Shown here piece after piece: positions 53,926-62,618 of a stretch of DNA of 64,000 nucleotides. Source of the DNA: Paenarthrobacter aurescens TC1 (GTDB lineage: Bacteria > Actinomycetota > Actinomycetes > Actinomycetales > Micrococcaceae). Under the pieces are notes generated by a model that saw only the letters and a list, made by a program, of their open reading frames with translations, was not told the origin of the DNA and made no database searches. A program made the translations under genes and the position numbers. Location of the stretch: assembly GCA_000014925.1 (NCBI GenBank), contig CP000474.1:992001-1056000 (forward strand), given 5' to 3'. Numbering within the stretch: position 1 is the first letter of the stretch; every line of letters starts with the position of its first letter.

Positions 53926-55059
53926 ATGACTGAGAACTACACAGCTCTCTACGAAGAGCACAAGAAGCTCGGCGCGTCCTTCACCGACTTCGGCGGCTGG
54001 CAGATGCCGCTCAAGTACTCGTCCGAGTTGGCCGAGCACCACGCAGTCCGCAAGTCCGCCGGCCTGTTCGACCTCTCCCACATGGGTGAAGTCTGGGTCA
54101 CCGGTCCCGAGGCAGCCGCGTTCCTCGACTACGCCTTGGTGGGCAAGATCTCCGCCATGGCCGACGGTAAAGCAAAGTACTCGCTGATCTGCCAGGAAGA
54201 CGGCGGCATCATCGATGACCTCATCACCTACCGCCGCGGCTCCGAGAAGTTCCTGGTGGTCCCGAACGCGGGCAACGCGAAGGTTGTGGCCACGGCGTTA
54301 CTGGAGCGGGCGGCCGGGTTCGACGTCGAGGTCCAGGACGCATCCGCTGAAACCTCGCTGATCGCGGTGCAGGGTCCCCTCGCCGAAGCGATCCTCCTCC
54401 GCTTGGTGCCCGTCGAGCAGCATGCGCTGGTCACCGAACTCAAGTACTACGCGGCGGTCGAAGTACCGTTCACGTTCGACGGCGGCACGCAAGACTTGCT
54501 GCTCGCCCGCACCGGTTACACCGGGGAAGACGGCTTCGAGATCTTCGTAGCCAACGACTCCGCTGCAGCCCTCTGGCAGGCCATCGCCGGCGCCGCTGAA
54601 GAAGGCGAACTGACCCCCGCCGGCCTGGCTTCACGCGACTCCCTGCGTCTCGAAGCCGGGATGCCCCTCTACGGCAACGAACTCTCCCGTGAAGGCAACC
54701 CCTTCGCGGCAGGACTCGGACCCGTAGTGGCACTGTCCAAGGAAGGTGACTTCGTCGGCAAGGACGCACTCGCTGCCCTCAAAGCTGACGGTGCCGGCTC
54801 CACCAGCGGACGCAAGCTCGTTGGCCTCAAAGGCCTGGGCCGCAGGGCCGGTCGCGGCCACTACCCGGTCCTCAAAGACGGCGCCGTGGTTGGCGAAGTC
54901 ACCTCCGGTCAGCCCAGCCCCACGCTCGGCTACCCGGTAGCGTTGGCGTACGTCGACGTCGAACACTCAGAGCTTGGTACCGCACTGGACATCGACCTGC
55001 GCGGTAAGAGTGAGCCGTTCGAAGTCGTCGCACTGCCGTTCTACAAGCGGGTTCGCTGA
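53926..55059 (+). CDS. gcvT: Glycine cleavage aminomethyltransferase, T-protein
   Basis: 377 aa, 14 bases after gcvP. LGASFTDFGGWQMPLKYSSE at the N-terminus, GLFDLSHMGEVWVTG, YSLICQEDGGIIDDLITYR and ARTGYTGEDGFEIFV bind the folate and aminomethyl arm; LRLEAGMPLYGNEL and PVLKDGAVVGEVTSGQPSPTLG follow. It transfers the methylene to THF and releases ammonia from GcvH. Confidence 0.98.
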   Translation: MTENYTALYEEHKKLGASFTDFGGWQMPLKYSSELAEHHAVRKSAGLFDLSHMGEVWVTGPEAAAFLDYALVGKISAMADGKAKYSLICQEDGGIIDDLITYRRGSEKFLVVPNAGNAKVVATALLERAAGFDVEVQDASAETSLIAVQGPLAEAILLRLVPVEQHALVTELKYYAAVEVPFTFDGGTQDLLLARTGYTGEDGFEIFVANDSAAALWQAIAGAAEEGELTPAGLASRDSLRLEAGMPLYGNELSREGNPFAAGLGPVVALSKEGDFVGKDALAALKADGAGSTSGRKLVGLKGLGRRAGRGHYPVLKDGAVVGEVTSGQPSPTLGYPVALAYVDVEHSELGTALDIDLRGKSEPFEVVALPFYKRVR

Positions 55060-55184
55060 GTCAGTCGCCTTCGGCCGGCGGGTCCGACCTCCTCTGCATG
55101 CTCGGTCGCATGTGCGCCCGCCGAGGAATTCGGTGCCCCACCATCCCAGCCATAGTTTTTGACCAACCATAGTAAGGAATCAGA

Positions 55185-55571
55185 ATGCCCAAAGTAGCGC
55201 CCGAACTTCAGTACTCCGACGAGCACGAGTGGGTTTCTCGCGGGGACGGGAACTCAGTGTCCGTTGGTATCTCCGAGGTCGCCACCGACGCACTGGGTGA
55301 CATTGTGTACGTTGACCTTCCCGAGGTCGGTTCGACTGTTACTGCAGGCGAGACCTGTGGCGAGGTTGAATCCACCAAGTCGGTATCGGACCTGTACTCG
55401 CCGGTCACCGGTGAGGTCACCGAGATCAACGACGCCGTTGTATCCGACCCCGCCCTGATCAACAACGATCCTTACGGCGCCGGTTGGTTGTTCAAGGTCG
55501 CCGCTGAGTCCGACGGCCCCCTGCTCTCAGCCGAGGAGTACGCCTCCAAGAACGGCGGAGACCTCTCCTAA
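55185..55571 (+). CDS. gcvH: Glycine cleavage H-protein
   Basis: 128 aa. [37 protein letters not shown] and the lipoylation site [18 protein letters not shown] with K65. Start ATG 55185 after AAGGAATCAG. The 125-base gap after gcvT contains nothing else. Carries the aminomethyl-lipoyl intermediate between P, T and L proteins; the L protein and lipoylation genes are not here. Confidence 0.98.
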   Translation: MPKVAPELQYSDEHEWVSRGDGNSVSVGISEVATDALGDIVYVDLPEVGSTVTAGETCGEVESTKSVSDLYSPVTGEVTEINDAVVSDPALINNDPYGAGWLFKVAAESDGPLLSAEEYASKNGGDLS

Positions 55572-55652
55572 CTTCCCATCGCCAGTCCGATTCGGGGGTT
55601 GGCTGCGGGATGTGCCGTGCGCTCGGCATGTTCGGCAGCTTAGCCCCGTATT

Positions 55653-55876
55653 GGACGACCGAGCCCGCGGAGGACGTCGTCCCCGACGGGCCACCACCAC
55701 CGGCCCACTGTGGCGTAGCGTGGGATTGTAGAACTGAATAAAATTGCGACGCCGGGTTGCCGCCTTTGGGGGCCATCCGGCGTCGTGCTTCGGTCGTCTG
55801 CCGCCACAAGTGGGGGCGACCCTCCGGCAGGACCATCTGCCGGACCGTTTTCAAGCTTTGTTAAGGGATCCCAGCC
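55653..55876 (+). promoter_or_regulatory. Structured leader of sdaA with attenuator-like terminator
   Basis: 305 bases separate gcvH and sdaA. A hairpin GGACGAC/GTCGTCC (55653-55682) may end the gcv transcript. A -10-like TAAAAT lies near 55740. Then GACGCCGG (55748-55755) pairs with CCGGCGTC (55777-55784), and TCCGGCAG (55823-55830) pairs with CTGCCGGA (55837-55844) followed by CCGTTTT, a terminator 33 bases before the sdaA ATG. A second TCTGCCG at 55797 could pair with the same CGGCAG as an antiterminator. Confidence 0.5.
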
Positions 55877-57289
55877 ATGGCTGTTGGTGTTTTTGATCTG
55901 TTCTCTGTGGGTATTGGCCCGTCGAGTTCTCATACTGTGGGGCCGATGCGGGCTGGGGCGGTGTTCGCTGGCGAACTCAAGGACGCCGGTGTCCTGGGTT
56001 CCGTGGCGTCGCTGCGGGTTGATCTGTATGGTTCGTTGGCTGCGACGGGTCGTGGGCACGGCACTATGACGGCCACGCTGCTGGGCTTGGAGGGCTTTCA
56101 CCCCGAGTTGATCCTGCCTGACGAGGTGGAGGAGCGGCTGGCGACGATCGCGGAGACGGGTGTGCTGAATCTGGCCGGTGCGTCCGGGGACGGTGTGGAG
56201 CTGCCGTATGCGGTGGAGGATATGGTGTTGCATCCGTTGACGGTGTTGCCGCGGCATACGAATGGGATGAAGTTCCAGGTGTCTGATGCCCAGGGCAATG
56301 TGCTGCGGGAGGCGACGTTCTTTTCGGTGGGTGGCGGGTTCATTGTCCGTGAGGGTGAGGAGGACGCTGCCCGGGCCGAGTTGGAGGAGACGAAGGCGGA
56401 GTTGCCGTTGCCGTTCAGGACGGCGGCGGAGTTGATGGGCCGGTGTTCGTCCAAGGGGTTGGGGATCAGCGACATCATGTTCATCAATGAGCGTGCGTCC
56501 CGGAGTGAGGAGGAGATCCGGGAGGGTCTTTTGCATATCTGGTCCGTGATGGAGGCGTGTGTTGAAACGTCGTTGAAGCGTGAGGGTGTGCTGCCCGGGG
56601 GGTTGAAGGTCCGGCGTCGGTCTCCTGACTGGTTGGAGCGGCTGCTGAAGGAGGACAAGGACCGGAATGATCCGAAGTATTGGCAGGAGTGGGTGAACCT
56701 GATCGCGTTGGCGGTGAACGAGGAGAACGCTTCGGGTGGCCGGGTGGTGACGGCGCCGACCAATGGTGCTGCGGGGATCATTCCTGCGGTGTTGTATTAC
56801 GCGTTGAATTACGCGCCGGGCATGGACAAGGCCAGCCAGGCCGATAAGGACGATGTGGTGGTGAAGTTCCTGCTCGCCGCGGGTGCGGTGGGTGTGTTGT
56901 ATAAGGAGCAGGCGTCCATTTCGGGGGCTGAGGTGGGGTGCCAGGGTGAGGTGGGCTCGGCGTCGTCGATGGCTGCTGCGGGGTTGGCTGAGGTGATGGG
57001 TGGTTCGCCGGGTCAGGTGGAGAACGCTGCGGAGATCGCGATGGAACATAATCTGGGGTTGACGTGTGATCCGATCGGGGGTTTGGTGCAGATCCCGTGT
57101 ATTGAGCGGAACGCGATCGCGGCGGCGAAGGCGATCAATGCCGCGAAGATGGCGTTGTGGGGTGACGGGACGCACCGGGTGTCTTTGGATGAGGTGATCG
57201 TGACCATGCGTGAAACGGGCAAGGACATGTCCTCCAAGTACAAGGAAACAGCGATGGGCGGCCTCGCCGTCAACGTCGTCGAATGCTGA
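55877..57289 (+). CDS. sdaA: L-serine ammonia-lyase (iron-sulfur, single-chain)
   Basis: 470 aa. Starts [22 protein letters not shown] (beta domain), then the alpha domain with [16 protein letters not shown]. The 4Fe-4S cysteines are C355, C397 and C408, with the canonical 42/11 spacing ([26 protein letters not shown]). Converts serine to pyruvate and ammonia. Placed after gcvPTH, it completes glycine catabolism via serine. Most of the gene uses G/T-ending codons, unlike the C-ending gcv genes, while its last ~30 codons revert to C-ending use. Confidence 0.97.
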   Translation: MAVGVFDLFSVGIGPSSSHTVGPMRAGAVFAGELKDAGVLGSVASLRVDLYGSLAATGRGHGTMTATLLGLEGFHPELILPDEVEERLATIAETGVLNLAGASGDGVELPYAVEDMVLHPLTVLPRHTNGMKFQVSDAQGNVLREATFFSVGGGFIVREGEEDAARAELEETKAELPLPFRTAAELMGRCSSKGLGISDIMFINERASRSEEEIREGLLHIWSVMEACVETSLKREGVLPGGLKVRRRSPDWLERLLKEDKDRNDPKYWQEWVNLIALAVNEENASGGRVVTAPTNGAAGIIPAVLYYALNYAPGMDKASQADKDDVVVKFLLAAGAVGVLYKEQASISGAEVGCQGEVGSASSMAAAGLAEVMGGSPGQVENAAEIAMEHNLGLTCDPIGGLVQIPCIERNAIAAAKAINAAKMALWGDGTHRVSLDEVIVTMRETGKDMSSKYKETAMGGLAVNVVEC

Positions 57290-57331
57290 TTCTGTAGGCT
57301 GTGACTTCACAACCGTCTCTGGGGGGACCGT

Positions 57332-57583
57332 ATGAATGATCAACTAAATCCCATTGTTCCCACGGCGTGGGAGGCCGCGGTAGCGGGGGCCGGGGCAGTG
57401 TCACTGCTTCTGTTTGTGGCTGCCCTGATCCTGGTACTTCGCACTGGGTCCTTCTCGCCGGGAGTTCGGTTCGCGTTGGCGCTATTGGCGTTTGCAGTCC
57501 CTGTCGCCGGCCCAGTGGCGGGCATCGTGGTGGCACTTCTTGAGCAGCGAAGGGCTCGGCGCCGCATTACTGTCAGCCCCTGA
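57332..57583 (+). CDS. Small two-helix membrane protein
   Basis: 83 aa. GGGGGGACCGT before ATG 57332. Helices at about 14-38 and 44-68, basic tail QRRARRRITVS. Resembles PLDc_N-type small membrane proteins, but no confident family. It precedes the nuclease gene by 15 bases and may be co-transcribed with it. Confidence 0.6.
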   Translation: MNDQLNPIVPTAWEAAVAGAGAVSLLLFVAALILVLRTGSFSPGVRFALALLAFAVPVAGPVAGIVVALLEQRRARRRITVSP

Positions 57584-57598
57584 TGCAATGCTGTATCC

Positions 57599-58420
57599 AT
57601 GACCGGGGGATACAGCAGGGACTTTTTGCGGACACGGCTTGAACTGCCCAGTCCGTCGGCTACTACGACACTTTTGAACTACACCCACTTTTCTGTTCGC
57701 TTCCGGGCTGCCCGGAAGCTCGCAGCGATTGTGGGTGTGAACATCAACGGCAAGGAACTGATACCCCTGGCCCGCGAGGGTTCGTGGCATTTCGATGACA
57801 GGATCCCCCGGGAGCAGCAGGCCGGCCAGGACCTTTACAAAAACAATGCGTTTGATCGCGGCCACCTGGTCCGCCGCTTGGATCCGGTGTGGGGTGGTGC
57901 AACAACGGCGAAGAAAGCCAACCAGGACACCTTCAGCTATACCAACGCGGCACCGCAGATTGATGACTTCAATCAGGGCAAGGAGCTGTGGGTGGGGCTG
58001 GAAGATCACGTTCTGGGTCACGCAGACGCCCACGAAGCAAAACTGAGCGTCTTCACGGGACCTGTGTTCAGGGATGACGATCCTGTGTATAGGGGAGTTC
58101 AGATCCCTCGAAAGTTCTGGAAGATCGCGGCATGGACCAACGATGCCAAGCTGGCCGCTGTCGGCTTTGTCCTGGATCAGTCGCCGATGCTGGGGAAAGT
58201 GGAGCTAAAGAAGGCCATCAGCCAACGGCTCCTTGAAGGTGAGCCACCGCCGCTTGGACCATTCCGGACGTTCCAAGTACCCATCGGTCAGATCGCCGAC
58301 CTCACCGGGCTCAGCCTCGGCAGACTCATCAATGCTGACCGCCTTGTCAGGGGTCAACGGGAATCCGGCATTGAACCGCGGGCGATCAGGCTGGAGAAGG
58401 CAGAACAGATCAGGCTCTGA
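57599..58420 (+). CDS. DNA/RNA non-specific endonuclease (NucA-like), cytoplasmic form
   Basis: 273 aa. Endonuclease_NS core: LNYTHFSVRFRAARKLAAIVGVNINGKEL, catalytic DRGH (D86-R-G-H89) in NNAFDRGHLVRRLDPVWGG, and the metal-site Asn in YTNAAPQIDDFNQGKELWVGLEDHVL. No signal peptide, so either cytoplasmic or exported by a specialised route. The last ~50 residues (IADLTGLSLGRLINADRLVRG) resemble a sorting or binding tail. Biological role unknown. Confidence 0.85.
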   Translation: MTGGYSRDFLRTRLELPSPSATTTLLNYTHFSVRFRAARKLAAIVGVNINGKELIPLAREGSWHFDDRIPREQQAGQDLYKNNAFDRGHLVRRLDPVWGGATTAKKANQDTFSYTNAAPQIDDFNQGKELWVGLEDHVLGHADAHEAKLSVFTGPVFRDDDPVYRGVQIPRKFWKIAAWTNDAKLAAVGFVLDQSPMLGKVELKKAISQRLLEGEPPPLGPFRTFQVPIGQIADLTGLSLGRLINADRLVRGQRESGIEPRAIRLEKAEQIRL

Positions 58421-58527
58421 GCCCTTGTAACCAGCAGAATCGGGGGATATCCACATACCCCGATAGACTTGGGGCTGCATGTCCGCATGCGCACTACGCT
58501 TTTGAACACTGCACCAAAACCCTGAGA

Positions 58528-59616
58528 TTGGACACGGCCACCTTGCGAGAATTTACCGCCCGCTTTGCCACCGCCGAGGAAATCGATAACTGGGACAAGC
58601 ACGTCACAGCGAATCCGAACGGCGGCAACATGCTGCAGTCGGACGCCTACGCGGCAGTCAAGGACGGAAACGGCTGGCTGGTCCGGCGGCTCGTCGTCGA
58701 GACTCAGGAGTACTCCAGCTACAACCTGCTCCTGGAGAAGAAGTTCCCCGTGATGGGTCGGCTCTGGTACCTGATCAAGGGGCCGGACCTCGCAGATGTC
58801 AGCGATATTCAGCCTGCACTCAAAGCAGTCGCCGCGCTGGCTCGCGAGAAGAAGATGAACGTCTTCAGTATCAAAATCGAGCCAGACATTGTTTTTTTGG
58901 CTGAGGCAGGAGCAGAACTCCAAGCCGCTGGCTTGGTGAAAGCTCCAAATATCCAATCCAACGACTCCACAGCGCTGCTGGACATATCAGCACCCGCAAA
59001 TGAAGTCCTCCGCAGCATTTCCTCGCGTGCCCGCAACGCGGTCCGCAGGGCGGAGCGCGAGGGGTGCGAGGTCCTGCCGGCCGAGCCGGGCGAGGATACC
59101 TACCGCAAGCTCTACGCCCTGATGCAGAACACCGTAAACGCTAAAGGTGCCATGCCGCTGCGGAGCTACGAGTACTACTCCAGGTTCTGGGAAGAATTCT
59201 GCAGCCGCGGCCAGGGGCATTTCTTCTTCGTGTACGAGGACGGCGCACCCAGTGTTGGTGCTTTCGTCATCAATTACGGCTCCAAAGCGACGTACAAGGA
59301 CGGCGGCTCCACCCAGAACCGCAAGCAGTATGGCGACTCCCATCTGGCACAGTGGGCGGCGATCCAGCGCATGCAGGAACTCGGGTGTGTGGAGTACGAC
59401 TTCTGTGGCACGCCCCCTGCTGCGAGGATCAAGGACAAGACCCACCCTCTCTACGGCATGGGATTGTTCAAGACCAGCTTCACCAAGACGGTCACGGACT
59501 TCGTGGGTTGCTATGACCTCGTCCTGGGGCCTGTCCGCCACAAGCTGTGGCTCAAGGGTGCAGAACGCATCTTCCGTCGACTCGAAACCATGCGTACCGG
59601 TGGCCAGTTCTACTGA
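58528..59616 (+). CDS. FemAB family peptidoglycan interpeptide-bridge ligase, first copy
   Basis: 362 aa from TTG 58528. Two GNAT-like subdomains: GGNMLQSDAYAAVKDGNGW, YLIKGPDL, SSRARNAVRRAEREGC (tRNA/amino-acid side), and YYSRFWEEFCSRGQGHFFFVYEDG, then YKDGGSTQNRKQYGDSHLAQWAAI, YDFCGTPP, and GLFKTSFTKTVTDFVG. It uses aminoacyl-tRNA to add bridge residues to lipid II. Tandem with a second FemAB gene, consistent with a multi-residue A3alpha-type bridge (inference). Confidence 0.9.
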   Translation: MDTATLREFTARFATAEEIDNWDKHVTANPNGGNMLQSDAYAAVKDGNGWLVRRLVVETQEYSSYNLLLEKKFPVMGRLWYLIKGPDLADVSDIQPALKAVAALAREKKMNVFSIKIEPDIVFLAEAGAELQAAGLVKAPNIQSNDSTALLDISAPANEVLRSISSRARNAVRRAEREGCEVLPAEPGEDTYRKLYALMQNTVNAKGAMPLRSYEYYSRFWEEFCSRGQGHFFFVYEDGAPSVGAFVINYGSKATYKDGGSTQNRKQYGDSHLAQWAAIQRMQELGCVEYDFCGTPPAARIKDKTHPLYGMGLFKTSFTKTVTDFVGCYDLVLGPVRHKLWLKGAERIFRRLETMRTGGQFY

Positions 59617-59700
59617 CGGCCACTCGCAGCCAGCACGCCAACTTCAGGCCCGCCCCGGCCACCAACGGGTGCAAATCTACTTTTAGGTGAGGTAATTTCT

Positions 59701-61044
59701 TTGACTCCGATTGAGGCTGGAACCGACATGGAATTCGTGATTCTCAGTGACGCTGATTTCGAGACGTTCGCCAAGGGACACCCTCAAGGCAGCTTTATCC
59801 AGTCCATGGACCTCACGCGCTTCCAGCGTGCCCGTGGCCAGGAGGTTGAACTCTTCGGTGTGACGCGCGGCGGAAGCCTGATCGCGGCCGGAAAGCTCGT
59901 GTACACGTCCAACCGTGTGGGGTACAAAACCGCCGACTGCGCCAAGGGACCCCTGATGGACTACAGCGACCCCACCGTGGTGAGCTTCGTCGTCGAGCAG
60001 TTGAAAAAGCATGCGGCCTCGAAGAAGGCCGCCGAGCTGTGCATCTCACCCAACATCCGGTACATCGCGCGGGACGAAGAAGGCGCTGAGCACCCCGAAG
60101 TTGAGGACAACCGTCCGTTGCTGAAGGAGCTCGAAGGCTTGGGCTTCAAGCACCAGGGCTTCGACATGAACTTCGCCAACATCAACTGGATGTTCATCAA
60201 GCAGCTCAACGGGATCGCTGACTCCGAAGAACTGATCATGGGGATGAACTACCGCACCCGCAAGGCCATCCGGAAAGCCGAAAAGAACGGCGTCTACCTG
60301 GAACAGGCCACGCTGGAGACACTGGACGAGTTCTACAACGCGCTGAGCACCGCTGGCGATGAGAAGGGCTTCACGTACCGCGAACGCGAGTACTACGAGC
60401 AACTCCTCCGGAACACCTCTGATGAGTTCACCAAGCTCATGATGGCCAAGATCAACATTCCCGAATACCGGGCCTCCATTACGGAGCGCTTGGATGCCGA
60501 ATCCAAGACCCTGGCAGAGCTCAAGCGCGAGGTCGAGGAGACCGGCAGCAAGAAGAAGGCCAACCGCGTCAAAGTGGTCCAGGACCTCGTGGACAGCTAC
60601 GAGCGCAGCCTCAAGGACATTGAACGCTTCCCCGATTCCGTGGGCGTGGCTACGGTGGCGGCCATCCACTTTGCGTGCTCCGGCGACGAACTGGTGTGCG
60701 TCATCGGCGGTACGGTGCAGGACTACATCTACTTCAACGGCGCCACCTCCCTTTACTGGGGAATGATGCTGCACGCCCTGAACAATGGGTACTCCCGCTA
60801 CAACTTCTACGGCACGTTCGGAATCCAGGGCCAAGATGAGACCGGCCACGGCGGGTACGAATTCAAGAAGGGCTTCGGTGGCGAGGTAGTCCAGTTGGTG
60901 GGCGACTTCGTAGCGCCGGTGAACCCGCTCATCTTCCATGGCTACCGCGCGGTCAGGAAGCTCGCAGGGGCCGCCCAGACAGTTCTGGGACGATTGCCAC
61001 TTGAGAAATTGCCGGTAGTAGGAAAATTCCGGAGGAATCGCTAA
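59701..61044 (+). CDS. FemAB family peptidoglycan interpeptide-bridge ligase, second copy
   Basis: 447 aa from TTG 59701 with GGTGAGG upstream. FemX/FemA features: GSFIQSMDLTRFQRARGQEVEL, YKTADCAKGPLMDY, NYRTRKAIRKAEKNGVYLEQ, TVQDYIYFNGATSLYWGMML and FYGTFGIQGQDETGHGGYEFKKGFGG. A charged coiled-coil hairpin (ERLDAESKTLAELKREVEET, then KKKANRVKVVQDLVDSYERS) is inserted at about 260-305, as in Staphylococcus FemA, where it may engage tRNA. Acts after the first copy in bridge assembly (inference). Confidence 0.92.
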   Translation: MTPIEAGTDMEFVILSDADFETFAKGHPQGSFIQSMDLTRFQRARGQEVELFGVTRGGSLIAAGKLVYTSNRVGYKTADCAKGPLMDYSDPTVVSFVVEQLKKHAASKKAAELCISPNIRYIARDEEGAEHPEVEDNRPLLKELEGLGFKHQGFDMNFANINWMFIKQLNGIADSEELIMGMNYRTRKAIRKAEKNGVYLEQATLETLDEFYNALSTAGDEKGFTYREREYYEQLLRNTSDEFTKLMMAKINIPEYRASITERLDAESKTLAELKREVEETGSKKKANRVKVVQDLVDSYERSLKDIERFPDSVGVATVAAIHFACSGDELVCVIGGTVQDYIYFNGATSLYWGMMLHALNNGYSRYNFYGTFGIQGQDETGHGGYEFKKGFGGEVVQLVGDFVAPVNPLIFHGYRAVRKLAGAAQTVLGRLPLEKLPVVGKFRRNR

Positions 61045-61071
61045 TCACACAAGCCAAGGGAGGATCACCGC

Positions 61072-62559
61072 GTGACTGAACGCCCCGACGGGTCCGCCAA
61101 CAGGCCCCATACCGACGGGCTGCCCAAAACCCAGCCGTTGCGGCCGTCCCAGGTCCGGCAGAACGTCAACGCCAAGCGCATGCTGATGCGTTTGGTTCAA
61201 GGCGACAGCCCGCCTACCGCACCCATGAACATCGTGGACCGCTTGGCCGGAAGTCCTTACGCCAACCCCACCATCCAAGTGGTGGGTGTTGATGCGTCGG
61301 CGCGGAAGACCATCGACTTCGCCCTTCATCTTGCTGAGGTCATGTTCCGTTACGGTGCAGGTGCCCTTGAGGTGGAGACCAGCATGATTGCGGTCACGGC
61401 AGCTCTTGGCTTGAAGAACGTTGAAGTGGACATCACCAATCAGTCGGTGGCCATCAACTACGCGCCGAAGGATCAGACGCCCATCACGCTGCTCCGCGTG
61501 GTGCGCTCCTGGACCAATAACTACGCCGGCCTGGCGCAGGTGCACCAGCTGGTCACGGACATCGTGGCCGGGGGAGTGGGCCGCGACGAAGCCGTGCGCA
61601 GGTTGAACGAGATCATCCGCAGCGCCAAGCCCTTCCCCAGGTGGATGGTCACCATGGCCTTCGGTATCTTCGCCGCAGTGTTCGTGGGCGTCCTGGGTGG
61701 TGGCATCGGTGCGTCCGCGGTGGCTTTTGCTTCGAACATCCTCATCAGCTTGCTCTCGCGTCAGCTTGCCAGATGGCGGACTGCTGACTTCTTCAACACC
61801 ATGGCGTGCTCGTTCCTGGTCACCTTCATCGCGCTGATGCTGCGTTGGGCGGGTGTGGAAATCGCTCCATCCATTGTGGTGGCAGGTGGAATCCTGCTGC
61901 TGCTCCCAACAGGCCGGCTCGTATCCTCGGTGCAGGATGCAATCAACGGCTTCCCGGTGACCGCAGCCGGCCGATTCCTCTCCACGCTGCTCACTTTCGG
62001 TGCCATCGTGGCGGGTATCGGCGTGGCCGTCGTGGTCGGAACGCTCATGGGAAGCGCCGTTCTGGACGTTACCCAAACATTCCCCGACGCGTATCCCTTG
62101 TGGATTCAAGCAGTCCTTATTGCTATTGCGGTGGTCGCCATCGGCGTCACCGAGCAGACGCAAATGCGGCTGTTACTCCCGACGGCGGCAGTCGGCATTG
62201 TGGGCTTCTTCGTCTTGTGGGGGGTGGGTCAAGCCGGCCTCGGGGACCGCTTGTCGCCCGCCGTCGCGGCCGTGGTTATCGGCTTGTTGGGCCGGGTGGT
62301 GGCGCTCAAACTGGGTGCTCCCCAGCTTGTAGTGGCCGTTCCCGCCGCTCTGATTCTGTTGCCCGGTCTGACGATCTTCCGTTCCATGTATGCCCTCACC
62401 GTTGAAGGCGGCGACATCCTGCTCGGTGCAGGTGGCATGCTCAACGCCGGTGCCATTGTCCTGGGAGTGGCCGCGGGCATCGTGCTTGGCGACAACCTGG
62501 CCAGGCCGCTGACGAAGGGCCTGTCCAGCAACGAACGGCGCAGGGTACGCAGGCGCTAA
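61072..62559 (+). CDS. thrE: Threonine/serine exporter family protein (ThrE)
   Basis: 495 aa from GTG 61072. A ~170-residue soluble N-terminal ThrE domain (IDFALHLAEVMFRYGAGALEVETSM, AHILN-like SAKPFPRWM) precedes about ten membrane helices in two halves. It is predicted to export threonine and serine. It lies 27 bases after the second FemAB gene, so bridge ligases and exporter may be co-transcribed. Ends in a strong terminator. Confidence 0.92.
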   Translation: MTERPDGSANRPHTDGLPKTQPLRPSQVRQNVNAKRMLMRLVQGDSPPTAPMNIVDRLAGSPYANPTIQVVGVDASARKTIDFALHLAEVMFRYGAGALEVETSMIAVTAALGLKNVEVDITNQSVAINYAPKDQTPITLLRVVRSWTNNYAGLAQVHQLVTDIVAGGVGRDEAVRRLNEIIRSAKPFPRWMVTMAFGIFAAVFVGVLGGGIGASAVAFASNILISLLSRQLARWRTADFFNTMACSFLVTFIALMLRWAGVEIAPSIVVAGGILLLLPTGRLVSSVQDAINGFPVTAAGRFLSTLLTFGAIVAGIGVAVVVGTLMGSAVLDVTQTFPDAYPLWIQAVLIAIAVVAIGVTEQTQMRLLLPTAAVGIVGFFVLWGVGQAGLGDRLSPAVAAVVIGLLGRVVALKLGAPQLVVAVPAALILLPGLTIFRSMYALTVEGGDILLGAGGMLNAGAIVLGVAAGIVLGDNLARPLTKGLSSNERRRVRRR

Positions 62560-62565
62560 TGACAA

Positions 62566-62605
62566 AAGCGAACGGCGCCGCCATGAGGCGGCGCCGTTCG
62601 GCTTT
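62566..62605. terminator. Bidirectional terminator after thrE
   Basis: AAAGCGAACGGCGCCGCC pairs with GGCGGCGCCGTTCGGCTTT around ATGA with one bulged G, between thrE and the convergent siderophore-interacting gene. Confidence 0.88.
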
Positions 62606-62618
62606 GAGGACTGAGAGG

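Noticed and set aside
55640..57343. 567-codon open frame on the minus strand opposite sdaA
   Set aside because: Its translation is Arg/His/Gln-rich and low in complexity, and the plus-strand SdaA is complete with all catalytic cysteines. The open frame is a by-product of G/T-ending codons.
61045..62163. 372-codon minus-strand frame opposite thrE
   Set aside because: Antisense of the conserved ThrE domain; no independent support.
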